Shown here: positions 1 to 8,468 of the stretch, piece by piece
Numbering within the stretch: the first letter of the stretch is position 1
How the letters are laid out: each line of letters opens with the position of its first letter
From: Niveibacterium terrae
GTDB lineage: Bacteria; Pseudomonadota; Gammaproteobacteria; Burkholderiales; Rhodocyclaceae
Length of the DNA stretch: 64,000 nt
Assembly: GCF_048213115.1 (NCBI RefSeq)
Contig: NZ_CP172404.1
Coordinates: 310,001 to 374,000 of the forward strand
Direction: 5' to 3'
Notes under the pieces: model-generated
Database searches by the model: none
What the model saw: only the letters and a program-made list of their open reading frames with translations
Told to the model about the DNA's origin: nothing
Translations under genes and position numbers: made by a program

Positions 1-813
1 ACTCTGAGCATGGTCCGTGCGCAGCAGAAGAGCGGCCTCGTCAACGCGCTGACCCTGAGCCAGCAGGAAGCTTTGCTCGCCGATCAGCGCTCCCGCCTGC
101 CTCAGCTCGAAGCCCAAGAGGCGCAGGCGAGCAACCAGATCACGCTGCTGCTGGGGAAGAGGCCCGGTTCGCTGAAGGCCGAGCTCGCCGACGTCGACAA
201 GCCGGCCAGCGTCGAGGCTCTGCCCGAGCTGAAGCTGGGCCTGCCCGGCGAACTCGCCCGCCGGCGCCCCGACATCCGCCGCGCCGAAGCCGAACTGCAC
301 TCGGCGGTCGCCAGCGTCGGCGTCGCCACTGCGGACCTATATCCACGGGTTGTGCTCGGCGCGAGCTTCGGGCTCGAATCGACGACTTCGAACAAGTTTG
401 GCGAGTGGGGAAGCTCTCAGTGGTCGGTCGGCCCCAGCCTGTCGCTGCCGCTCTTCGATCAGGGGCGGCGGCGCGCGACGATCCGGCTGCGCGAACTTCA
501 GCAGCAGGAAGCCGCGGTCGCGCTGCAGAAGACCGTGTTGCGCGCCTGGCACGAAGTCGATGACAGCCTGAACGCCTATTCGGCCGAGTTGCTGCGCCAT
601 GCCCAGCTCGTTGCGAAGACGCGCAGCAGCCGGGAAGCCTATGCGCTGGCGCGCGCCCGCACCGCGAGCGGTCTTGCCGACTCGCTGGTCGAACTCGATG
701 CGCGGCGCACGCTGCTGCAGGCCCAGCGCGACGAGGTGGAGAGCACGAGCCGGCTGTTCATCGACCTCGTCGCGATCCGCAAGGCGCTGGGCTTGGCTCA
801 GGTCGGAAGTTAG
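1..813 (+). CDS. RND efflux outer-membrane factor, NodT/OprM family (5' truncated by window)
   Basis: The reading frame is already open at base 1, so this is the C-terminal ~270 residues of a longer gene (the family is usually 450-500 aa). The motif LARRRPDIRRAEAEL and the following SVGVATADLYPRV are the typical second-half signature of NodT-type outer membrane channels, which form the TolC-like exit duct of tripartite RND pumps in the outer membrane. The rest is long amphipathic helix, as expected for the periplasmic barrel. Partner pump and adaptor genes would lie upstream, outside the window. The TAG stop overlaps the TAA stop of the convergent MFS gene. Confidence 0.9.
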   Translation, partial: TLSMVRAQQKSGLVNALTLSQQEALLADQRSRLPQLEAQEAQASNQITLLLGKRPGSLKAELADVDKPASVEALPELKLGLPGELARRRPDIRRAEAELHSAVASVGVATADLYPRVVLGASFGLESTTSNKFGEWGSSQWSVGPSLSLPLFDQGRRRATIRLRELQQQEAAVALQKTVLRAWHEVDDSLNAYSAELLRHAQLVAKTRSSREAYALARARTASGLADSLVELDARRTLLQAQRDEVESTSRLFIDLVAIRKALGLAQVGS

Positions 814-2009
814 GCTGCGCGGCGGCGCAGATCCCGTCCGAAGTGGAGCGCGGCGAGGAAGACCAGCGCCGCGCTGATCCCCAGAGTCGTGCGGACCCCG
901 AAACGCTCGGCGCTGGCGCCGGCGACGAGGCTGCCCAAGGGCGAGACGCCCACCAGGCACATCGAATAGAGGGACATGACCCGGCCGCGCAGCGAATCGG
1001 GCACCAGGGTCTGGATCAAGGTGTTGCTCGCGACGAAGCTGGTGATGGCCGCGAAGCCGGCCAGCGCGAGGGCCGGGGCCGCGGTCCACAGCGTCGTGCT
1101 GAAGCCGAACAGAGCGACCGCCGCTCCGACCAGAGGGGAGACTCCGGCGATGATCCTCGGCAGCGCCGCCGCGCCTCGCTGGCTGGCGAGGAAGATCGCG
1201 CCTCCGACCGCCCCGAGGCCCGAGCAGGCCATCAGCAGGCCGTAGGTCTGCGGGCCTCCGCCGTGGATGTCGCGGGCGAAGACCGGCAGCAGCACCGTAT
1301 AGGACGTGCCGAAGAAGCTGATGCCCGAGACCAGCATCAGCGCATCGCGGATCCGTGCGTCGTGCCAGGCATGGCGGAAGCCTTCGTGCAGCGCCTTGAG
1401 CGTCGCGGCGACTGCGCGCGGGCGCGGCCGGGTGCGGATCGCGGCGAGTGCGCAGATCACCGCGAGGTAGGAGGCCGCGTTGATGACGAAACAGAAGCCT
1501 TCGCCGAACATCGCGACCGCGATGCCGGCGAGCGACGGGCCGATCATCCGCCCCGCGTTCATCATGAAGGAATTGAGCGCGATCGCGTTGGGCAGATCCT
1601 GCGGGTCGTCGACCAGCTCGGTCGCAAGCGCCTGCCGCGTCGGCATGTCGACGGCGTTGATGCAGCCGAGCAGCAGCGCGAAGCCGATCAGGTGCCAGAT
1701 CTCTATGCTGCCGGTGAAGCAAAAAATGGCGAGCGCTGTGGCCTGGAGCATCGCGAGGATCTGGATCGCGATCAGCAGCTTGCGGCGATCGAAGCGGTCC
1801 GACCACAGCCCGCCCAGCGGACCCAGGACCAGCATCGGGATCTGGCTCGCGAACGCGACGACGCCGAGCAGCCAGGCCGAGTTCGTGATCCGGTAGGTGA
1901 GCCAGCCCATCGCGATCTGCTGCATCCAGGTGCCGGCCAGCGAGACCAGCTGGCCGCTGAAATAGAGGCGGTAATTTCGGTGATGGAGGGCGCGGGCGAT
2001 GTGGGGCAT
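810..2009 (-). CDS. MFS exporter (EntS/MFS_3-like)
   Basis: 399 aa starting MPHIARALHHRNYRLYFSGQ, the usual N-terminus of MFS_3 (enterobactin-exporter-like) permeases. Twelve hydrophobic segments can be traced. The loop GGLWSDRFDRRKLL between helices 2 and 3 is the MFS signature. The frame is open far upstream (to 2294), but that extension is low-complexity, basic and overlaps the divergent pncA start, so the ATG at 2009 is preferred. No clear Shine-Dalgarno is seen. The substrate cannot be told from sequence. Confidence 0.85.
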   Translation of the reverse strand: MPHIARALHHRNYRLYFSGQLVSLAGTWMQQIAMGWLTYRITNSAWLLGVVAFASQIPMLVLGPLGGLWSDRFDRRKLLIAIQILAMLQATALAIFCFTGSIEIWHLIGFALLLGCINAVDMPTRQALATELVDDPQDLPNAIALNSFMMNAGRMIGPSLAGIAVAMFGEGFCFVINAASYLAVICALAAIRTRPRPRAVAATLKALHEGFRHAWHDARIRDALMLVSGISFFGTSYTVLLPVFARDIHGGGPQTYGLLMACSGLGAVGGAIFLASQRGAAALPRIIAGVSPLVGAAVALFGFSTTLWTAAPALALAGFAAITSFVASNTLIQTLVPDSLRGRVMSLYSMCLVGVSPLGSLVAGASAERFGVRTTLGISAALVFLAALHFGRDLRRRAA

Positions 2010-2133
2010 CGTGAAACGATAGCGTGAACGGGGCTTTCGGGGTTTTCGCGTCACCTCCGCGGGGTTCTTGCGTCGTGGACGGATAGACTTGCACTTCTGT
2101 GCGCGCTTGGCGTGCGTCGTCTGCGGAGTCCTC

Positions 2134-2970
2134 ATGTCCCGAACCCACTTGCTGATCATCGATCCGCAGAACGATTTCTGCGACCTCACCGATGTGCCTT
2201 TTTCACCGGCTCTTCCCGTCCCGGGCGCCGACGCCGACCTGAAGCGGATCGCGACGCTGATCCGCCGGGTTGGCGAGGCCTTGTCCGGCATCACGCTGAC
2301 GCTCGATTCCCATCACTTTCTGGACATCGGCCATCCTGGATTCTGGCGCAAGGGCGACGGAGCCGCGGTGCCGCCTTTCACGGCGATCAGCGCCGCGGCG
2401 CTGCGCGAAGGAGACTTCCTGCCGCGTAGAATCGCCGACCGGGACAGGGTTCTGGCCTATCTCGACGCGCTCGAAGCGGCGGGCCGCTACCAGCACATGG
2501 TCTGGCCCGTGCACTGCCGGGTCGGCAGCTGGGGGCAGGGCGTCCATGCCGATCTGCTCGCCGCCTGCGACGAATGGTCGGCCGCGACGCAGTGCAACGT
2601 CGCGACCGTCGCGAAGGGGCTCAATCCCTGGACCGAGCACTACAGCGCGATCCGCGCCGAAGTGCCCGACCCGGACGATCAGGCCACTCAGGGCAATGCG
2701 GTTTTGCTCGAACGTTTGCGCGAAGCCGATGTCCTCTATGTGGCCGGAGAGGCGGGCAGCCACTGCGTCAAGGCGACGGTCGAACACCTCGCCGAGGCGT
2801 TTTCGCCGCCCGAGCTCCGGCGTCTGGTTCTGATCGAGGACGGGATGAGTCCCGTCGCCGGCTTTGAAGCGCAGCAACGCGACTTCCTCGCCGCAATGAA
2901 GTCGCTCGGTGCGCGCATCCTCTCCAGCGAGGAAGCCACCGGGGAGTTGCTGGCCGCGGCCGGCCGTTGA
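2134..2970 (+). CDS. pncA: nicotinamidase (isochorismatase-family cysteine hydrolase)
   Basis: 278 aa. Hydrolyses nicotinamide to nicotinate in the cytoplasm, the entry step of the Preiss-Handler route. The isochorismatase fold is recognisable: Asp10 in LLIIDPQNDF, a His-rich metal-site region SHHFLDIGHPGFW, WPVHCRVGSWG, a Lys in ATVAKGLNPWTEHYS, and the nucleophile Cys in AGSHCVKATVEHL. These give the Asp-Lys-Cys triad. The start at 2134 follows a GGAG; the longer frame from 2068 has no family match. It is followed after 11 bp by pncB, which supports nicotinamide rather than isochorismate as substrate. Confidence 0.85.
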   Translation: MSRTHLLIIDPQNDFCDLTDVPFSPALPVPGADADLKRIATLIRRVGEALSGITLTLDSHHFLDIGHPGFWRKGDGAAVPPFTAISAAALREGDFLPRRIADRDRVLAYLDALEAAGRYQHMVWPVHCRVGSWGQGVHADLLAACDEWSAATQCNVATVAKGLNPWTEHYSAIRAEVPDPDDQATQGNAVLLERLREADVLYVAGEAGSHCVKATVEHLAEAFSPPELRRLVLIEDGMSPVAGFEAQQRDFLAAMKSLGARILSSEEATGELLAAAGR

Positions 2971-2981
2971 AGGAAATGCAA

Positions 2982-4196
2982 ATGGGTGTCACTGAAGCGC
3001 CGATCGTGCGCAGCCTGCTCGAAACCGATCTGTACAAGTTCACGATGTGGCAGGCTCTGCTGCACAGCCATCCCGGAGCCCAGGTCGAATACTCCTTCCT
3101 GTGCCGCAACGAGACGGTGTTTCCGCTCGCCGAGCTCAAGGACGAGGTCGAACGCGAACTCGACCACCTCTGCACGCTCAGCTTCACCCAGGATGAGCTC
3201 GACTATCTGAGCGGCCTGCGCTTCATCAAGAGCGATTTCGTCGACTTCCTGACCGTGTTCCGCTTCCAGCGCCGCTTCGTCGAAGTCTCGACCGATGGCG
3301 AGCGGCTGCAGATCCACGCGCGCGGCCCGCTGGTGCATGTGATGGGCTTCGAGATCTACATGCTCTACATCGTCAACGAGCTGTATTTCCGCCGCCTGCC
3401 GACGGGGCCGGAGATCCTCGGCGAGGCCAGACGCCGGCTCCAGGCCAAGGTCGCCTTGCTCAAGCAGGTGACGCCGGAGCTCTGCGCCGACCCCGAGTGG
3501 TCCTTCACCTTCTCGGACTTCGGGCTGCGCCGCCGCTATTCGGGCCCCTGGCATGACGAAGTTGTCCGCACTTTCGCGCGCGAGGTGCCCGAGTTCTTCC
3601 GCGGCACGTCGAACGTGCACCAGGCCCGCCTCTTCAAGCTGACGCCGATCGGCACGATGGCCCACGAGTACATGCAGGCCTATCAGTCCTTCGGTTCCCG
3701 GCTGCGCGACTTCCAGAAGGCCGCGCTCGAAGGCTGGGTTCAGGAGTTCCGCGGCGACCTGGGCATCGCGCTGACCGATGTCGTCGGCATGGATGCCTTC
3801 CTCTCCGATTTCGATCTCTACTTCGCGAAGCTCTTCGACGGCCTGCGTCACGATTCGGGCGATCCGATCGAATGGGGCGAGAAGGCGATCGCGCATTACC
3901 GCAAGCTCAGGATCGATCCGGCGACGAAGCGCCTGGTGTTCTCCGACTCACTGAGCCTGCCGCGCGCGCTTGAGATCTGGCGCCACTTCAAGGGCCGGAT
4001 CGCGACCAGCTTCGGAATCGGCACCGATCTGACCAATGACACGCCGCACGCGGCGCTGAACATCGTGATGAAGATCGTGGCCTGCAACGGCCAGGCGGTC
4101 GCCAAGCTGTCCGACGCCGAGGGCAAGACCCTCTGTGACGACGAGACTTTCCTCGCCTATCTGCGCCAGGTCTTCCACCACCCCGCCGCGGCCTGA
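2982..4196 (+). CDS. pncB: nicotinate phosphoribosyltransferase
   Basis: 404 aa. Converts nicotinate plus PRPP to nicotinate mononucleotide with ATP hydrolysis. The N-terminus has LLETDLYKFTMWQAL, the family hallmark. FRGTSNVHQAR lies in the region of the phosphorylated histidine, and GLRHDSGDPIEW and SFGIGTDLTND bind phosphoribosyl and nicotinate. Length fits bacterial PncB (~400 aa). AAGGA at 2970-2974 is best placed for the ATG at 2982; TTG 2967 and ATG 2976 are alternatives in the same frame. It probably shares a transcript with pncA. Confidence 0.92.
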   Translation: MGVTEAPIVRSLLETDLYKFTMWQALLHSHPGAQVEYSFLCRNETVFPLAELKDEVERELDHLCTLSFTQDELDYLSGLRFIKSDFVDFLTVFRFQRRFVEVSTDGERLQIHARGPLVHVMGFEIYMLYIVNELYFRRLPTGPEILGEARRRLQAKVALLKQVTPELCADPEWSFTFSDFGLRRRYSGPWHDEVVRTFAREVPEFFRGTSNVHQARLFKLTPIGTMAHEYMQAYQSFGSRLRDFQKAALEGWVQEFRGDLGIALTDVVGMDAFLSDFDLYFAKLFDGLRHDSGDPIEWGEKAIAHYRKLRIDPATKRLVFSDSLSLPRALEIWRHFKGRIATSFGIGTDLTNDTPHAALNIVMKIVACNGQAVAKLSDAEGKTLCDDETFLAYLRQVFHHPAAA

Positions 4197-4451
4197 GCGC
4201 AAGGCCGGATCGGTCAAAAATCGATCGCTTGCCACCGACGATGGTCGGAGGCGCTGATAAAATCCGGATGATCTCTCTTCGACGGTGCGGCGAGCGCTTG
4301 GCCTTGACGCGGAGCTTTGGACAAAGCGGCCGTGGCTTGCCCGCTCTCCGGCCCGGGTTTGCGCTCTCGCTTCATCCGCGTCGATCAGCATCATTCGCGG
4401 CGAAGCTTTTTTTACAAAACCGGCACGCGCGCAGAGTCAAAGGAACCCCCC

Positions 4452-6161
4452 ATGCAGGAACTTCGCTTCACCGTTGCCCAGATCGATCCGATGCTCGGCG
4501 ACATCGACGGCAACATCGCGCTGATGCGCGAAGCGGCGGCAGCGGCCCAGCGCGACGGCGCGGCGCTGGTCGTCTTTCCCGAACTGGCGCTGACCGGCTA
4601 CCACCCGGGCGATCTGCTCGACGAGCCGGCTTTCCTGGCTCTGGTCGATCAGGGCTTGCAGGCGCTCTGCGAGGCGACGCGTGCGACGCCTCACCTCGCC
4701 TGGGTCGTCGGTGCGCCGACGCGCCGCATCGGTCCCGGCAAGCGGCTGGAGAACAGCCTGCTGGTGATCCGCGACGGCGAGATCGAGCTGCACTACGCGA
4801 AGCAACTGCTGCCGACCTACAACGTGTTCGACGAGCGCCGCTATTTCGAACCCGGACCCGATGTCGCGCGGGTGCTCAACATCGACGGCGTGCGGATCGG
4901 TTTTCTGATCTGCGAGGACGGCTGGAACGACGCCGGCGAGGACTATGTCGTCAATCCTCTGCAGCGCCTCGCCGACGCGGCGCCGGACCTCGTCGTCACG
5001 ATCAACGCGAGCCCGTCGAACCTGGGCAAACGCGCCCAGCGCCACGCGCTGCTCCGCGCCGCGAGCGAGCGCCACGCTCTGCCGCTGATCTATGTGAACC
5101 AGATCGGCGGGCACGACCAGCTCGTCTACGACGGCGCGTCTTTTGCGGTCGAACCGGAAGCCGGAATCGTCTTCGAAGCGAAACGCTTCGAGGCTGACCT
5201 GGCGACGCTGATCTTCCGTGACGGACATTTTCTCGATGCGGCCGGTGAGCGGCCCGAGCCGGTGTCGGCCGAAGGCCTGCCGACGATGGAGTTCTACCGC
5301 CGCCAGATCGTGCTGGGCCTGCGCGACTACGCGCGGCGCAGCGGTTTCGCGAAAGTCGTCGTCGGCTCGTCGGGTGGCATAGACAGCGCGCTGACCCTCG
5401 CGCTCGCGGTCGAAGCGCTGGGGCCTGACAACGTTGTCGGCGTCACGATGCCTTCGCGCTTCTCGAGCGCCGGCAGCGTCGATGATTCGGCCGCGCTGTG
5501 CGCAAACCTCGGCATCCCCCTCTACACGCATCCGATCCGCGAGCTGGTCGCGCAGTACTCGGCCGGTTTTGAGCAGAGCTTTGGCGCGCCGCTCCAGGGG
5601 CTCGCGCTCGAGAACCTGCAGGCGCGGATCCGCGGCACGATCCTGATGGAGTTCTCGAATGCGCGCGCCCATCTGCTGCTGACCACCGGCAACAAGAGCG
5701 AGATCTCGGTCGGTTACTGCACGCTGTACGGAGACACGAACGGTGGTCTGGGCCTGATCGGCGATCTGTACAAGACCGAAGTGTTCGCGCTGAGCCGCCA
5801 CGTCAACGAGGCGGCGGGGCGGGAGCTGATTCCGGTCGCGATCATCGACAAGGAGCCTTCGGCCGAACTCGCGCCGGGGCAGCGCGACAGCGACAGCCTG
5901 CCGCCCTATCCGCTGCTCGATCTGATCCTGAAGCAGCTCGTCGAAGGCGAGCGTCTGGTTCCGGGCGAGCGCTCGCTCGTCGCGCGCGAGTTCGCGGCGC
6001 TGACGGCGACGGCCGAAGGGCAGGCGCTCGTCGCGCGGATTCGCGGCCTGATCGCGCGCAACGAGTACAAGCGGCGCCAGGCTCCGCCCATCCTGAGGCT
6101 GCGCGCGCGCGCTTTCGGCAGCGGCCGGCAGATGCCGATCGCGGCGAAACACGCGTTCTGA
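4452..6161 (+). CDS. nadE: glutamine-dependent NAD+ synthetase
   Basis: 569 aa. Amidates deamido-NAD to NAD using glutamine nitrogen. An N-terminal nitrilase-type glutaminase domain (about 1-260) has the triad Glu44 (FPELALTGYHP), Lys117 (YAKQLLPTYN) and Cys154 (LICEDGW). The C-terminal synthetase domain (about 285-569) has the PP-loop GSSGGIDSAL at 305-314. AAAGGA lies 8 bp before the ATG, and the upstream extension of the frame is not conserved-looking. It follows pncB after 255 bp, so nicotinamidase, NAPRTase and NAD synthetase are clustered; only nadD of the route is missing here. Confidence 0.95.
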   Translation: MQELRFTVAQIDPMLGDIDGNIALMREAAAAAQRDGAALVVFPELALTGYHPGDLLDEPAFLALVDQGLQALCEATRATPHLAWVVGAPTRRIGPGKRLENSLLVIRDGEIELHYAKQLLPTYNVFDERRYFEPGPDVARVLNIDGVRIGFLICEDGWNDAGEDYVVNPLQRLADAAPDLVVTINASPSNLGKRAQRHALLRAASERHALPLIYVNQIGGHDQLVYDGASFAVEPEAGIVFEAKRFEADLATLIFRDGHFLDAAGERPEPVSAEGLPTMEFYRRQIVLGLRDYARRSGFAKVVVGSSGGIDSALTLALAVEALGPDNVVGVTMPSRFSSAGSVDDSAALCANLGIPLYTHPIRELVAQYSAGFEQSFGAPLQGLALENLQARIRGTILMEFSNARAHLLLTTGNKSEISVGYCTLYGDTNGGLGLIGDLYKTEVFALSRHVNEAAGRELIPVAIIDKEPSAELAPGQRDSDSLPPYPLLDLILKQLVEGERLVPGERSLVAREFAALTATAEGQALVARIRGLIARNEYKRRQAPPILRLRARAFGSGRQMPIAAKHAF

Positions 6162-6165
6162 GCCC

Positions 6166-6200
6166 TCTCCTCCCTCCCCCGCAACGGGGGAGGGAGGAGA
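6166..6200 (+). terminator. 15-bp perfect hairpin after nadE
   Basis: A polypyrimidine arm at 6166-6180 pairs perfectly with a polypurine arm at 6186-6200 across the 5-base loop GCAAC. No U-run follows, so it may be a Rho-dependent stop or a 3' stabilising hairpin rather than a classical terminator. Confidence 0.45.
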
Positions 6201-6457
6201 AGAGCCGAAGGGGCGGCTAGCGCTTCGTTACAAATGCACGATGCGTAAAGCCCCGGGAGTCGACCGATCCGGCTGCGGCCGTGTACAATGCGCCGCTTGT
6301 GCGACACCGATTTCCGGTTATGTGTCGCCCTTTCGTGGCGGTTTCCTCGGCGACCATTCGGTCCGTCCTGCACTTCCCCGACCTTTCCAAGATTTCGTCT
6401 GCCTGAACCGGTTCCGAAGGCGCTAGCCTTCAGCAGGCCGTCGTCCAGGAGTATTCA

Positions 6458-7927
6458 TTGTCCATTCTGTTTTCCGAGCTCGGCCTGTCGGCTGAGCTTC
6501 TGCGCGCCGTGACCGAACAGGGTTATACGACCCCGACCCCCGTCCAGGCCCAATCCATTCCGTTGATTCTCGAAGGTCGCGACGTGCTCGCCGCCGCCCA
6601 GACCGGCACCGGCAAGACCGCCGGCTTCACGCTGCCGACGCTGCAACGCCTGATGGCTTCGCGCTCGACCGCCAAGCGCGGCAAGGTCCGCGCGCTGTTC
6701 CTGACCCCGACCCGCGAACTCGCGGCGCAGATCGAAGAGTGCGTGAAGGCCTATGGCAAGCACCTGCCGCTGCGCTCGACCCTGGTGTTCGGCGGAGTCG
6801 GCATCAACCCGCAGATCGATGCGCTGCGCCGCGGCGTCGACATCCTGGTCGCGACCCCCGGCCGCCTGCTCGACCACGTCGGTCAGAAGACCGTCGATCT
6901 GAGCGAAGTCGAAGTGCTGGTGCTCGACGAAGCCGACCGGATGCTGGACATGGGCTTCGTCCGCGACATCCGCAAGATCCTCGCGCTGCTGCCCAAGAAG
7001 CGTCAGAACCTGCTGTTCTCGGCGACCTTCTCGGACGAGATCCGCACGCTGGCGAACGGCCTGCTCGACTCTCCGGCCACCGTCGAAGTCGCGCGCCGCA
7101 ATGCCGATTCCGAACAGGTCACCCAGACCGTCCACCCGGTCGACAAGAGCCGCAAGCGCGCTCTGCTCTCGCACCTGGTCAGCACCGGCGACTGGCAGCA
7201 GGTGCTGGTCTTCACGCGGACCAAGCACGGAGCGAACCGCCTCGCCGAGCAGCTCGGCAAGGACGGTATCGAAGCGGCCGCGATCCACGGCAACAAGAGC
7301 CAGGGCGCCCGCACCCGGGCTCTGGCCGGCTTCAAGGGCGGCGATCTGCGCGTTCTGGTCGCCACCGACATCGCGGCCCGCGGTCTCGACATCGAACAGT
7401 TGCCCCGCGTCGTGAACTTTGAATTGCCCAACGTCCCGGCCGACTATGTGCACCGGATCGGCCGGACCGGCCGCGCCGGATGCACCGGACAGGCGGTCTC
7501 GCTGGTCTCGGCCGACGAGCGCTCTTTCCTGTCCGACATCGAGCGCCTGATCAAGCGCAAGATCGATCGCTGCGTCGTCGAAGGCTTCGAACCCGGAACC
7601 GGCTCGGCCGTCGACGAAGAGGAAGACAACCGTCCGCCGCGTCCCCAGCACGGCCGCGATGGCGCGGGCCGCTCTTCGCGGGGCGGAGCCGGCAATGGCC
7701 AGTCCCGTGGCCAGAGCCGCAGCCCGTCGGCCAAGCCGGCCGGCGATCGCCGCGAAGCTTCTCCTCGCGCGCCGCGCGAGGCCGCGCCGCGTGCCGCCCA
7801 GCCCTCGCGTGGCGAAGGCCGGCCGGCTCAGCCTGCCCGTCAGGCGGCGCCTGCGTCGCGCGAATCGGGGCGGGGCAGGCCAGTTGCAGCGCTGCTGCAG
7901 CGTGGCAATTCACGCAGCGATAGCTGA
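6458..7927 (+). CDS. rhlE: DEAD-box RNA helicase, RhlE type
   Basis: 489 aa cytoplasmic ATP-dependent RNA helicase. All motifs are present: Q-motif GYTTPTPVQAQSIP, I AQTGTGKT, Ia PTRELA, Ib ATPGRLLDH, II VLDEADRMLDMGF, III SAT, IV VLVFTRTKHGANRLAE, V VLVATDIAARGLDIE, VI HRIGRTGRAG. The last ~130 residues are Arg/Ser/Ala/Pro-rich and basic, the usual RNA-binding tail. The start is a TTG with CCAGGAG 6 bp upstream; no ATG lies nearby in frame, so the rare start looks real. infA follows 160 bp downstream. Confidence 0.95.
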   Translation: MSILFSELGLSAELLRAVTEQGYTTPTPVQAQSIPLILEGRDVLAAAQTGTGKTAGFTLPTLQRLMASRSTAKRGKVRALFLTPTRELAAQIEECVKAYGKHLPLRSTLVFGGVGINPQIDALRRGVDILVATPGRLLDHVGQKTVDLSEVEVLVLDEADRMLDMGFVRDIRKILALLPKKRQNLLFSATFSDEIRTLANGLLDSPATVEVARRNADSEQVTQTVHPVDKSRKRALLSHLVSTGDWQQVLVFTRTKHGANRLAEQLGKDGIEAAAIHGNKSQGARTRALAGFKGGDLRVLVATDIAARGLDIEQLPRVVNFELPNVPADYVHRIGRTGRAGCTGQAVSLVSADERSFLSDIERLIKRKIDRCVVEGFEPGTGSAVDEEEDNRPPRPQHGRDGAGRSSRGGAGNGQSRGQSRSPSAKPAGDRREASPRAPREAAPRAAQPSRGEGRPAQPARQAAPASRESGRGRPVAALLQRGNSRSDS

Positions 7928-8086
7928 GTAGACTTACAAATACCGGAGCGTGCGGGCACAATCCGCCGTTTCGGGCAGGCCGAGCGCATTTTTGCGACTC
8001 ACCGACATCGGGGCGTCTTCCTCGATCTGGACGCAGCGGCTCTGCAAACACAACACGTCCGCACGGATGGGAAAGGATGAAGCACG

Positions 8087-8362
8087 ATGGCAAAGGAAGA
8101 TCTGATCGAAATGGAAGGCGTGGTTGATGAAGTTCTCCCCGATACGCGTTTCCGCGTCACGCTCGACAACGGCGTGATGGTGGATGCCTATGCGTCGGGC
8201 AAGATGCGCAAGCACCGCATCCGCATCCTGGCCGGCGACCGCGTGACGCTGGAGATGTCGCCTTACGATCTGACCAAGGGCCGGATCAATTTCCGCCACA
8301 AGGACGAGCGTCCCCACACGGGACCGGCGGGCGGCGGCAATCCGCAGTTCCGCCGCCGCTGA
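8087..8362 (+). CDS. infA: translation initiation factor IF-1
   Basis: 91 aa S1/OB-fold protein that binds the A site of the 30S subunit with IF-2 and IF-3. Starts MAKEDLIEMEGVVDEVLPD and contains VTLDNG..V.AYASGKMRKHRIRILAGDRV and MSPYDLTKGRINFR, all diagnostic of IF-1. It is about 19 residues longer than the 72-aa standard IF-1, with a Gly/Pro/Arg-rich tail, like the extra IF-1 copies of Betaproteobacteria. AAAGGA lies 9 bp before the ATG. A strong terminator follows. Confidence 0.95.
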   Translation: MAKEDLIEMEGVVDEVLPDTRFRVTLDNGVMVDAYASGKMRKHRIRILAGDRVTLEMSPYDLTKGRINFRHKDERPHTGPAGGGNPQFRRR

Positions 8363-8418
8363 GCGTCCGGGCCGCTTCTCCAAAAGCGTCAAATCCGCTA
8401 AGGTTTCAGCCTGTCCGG

Positions 8419-8449
8419 TCGCCCCGCCACCCACGGGGCGATTTTCTTT
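8419..8449 (+). terminator. Rho-independent terminator of infA
   Basis: Stem TCGCCCCG (8419-8426) pairs with CGGGGCGA (8434-8441) across a 7-base loop, followed by TTTTCTTT. Confidence 0.8.
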
Positions 8450-8468
8450 AATCCTGACCAGGCTGAAG

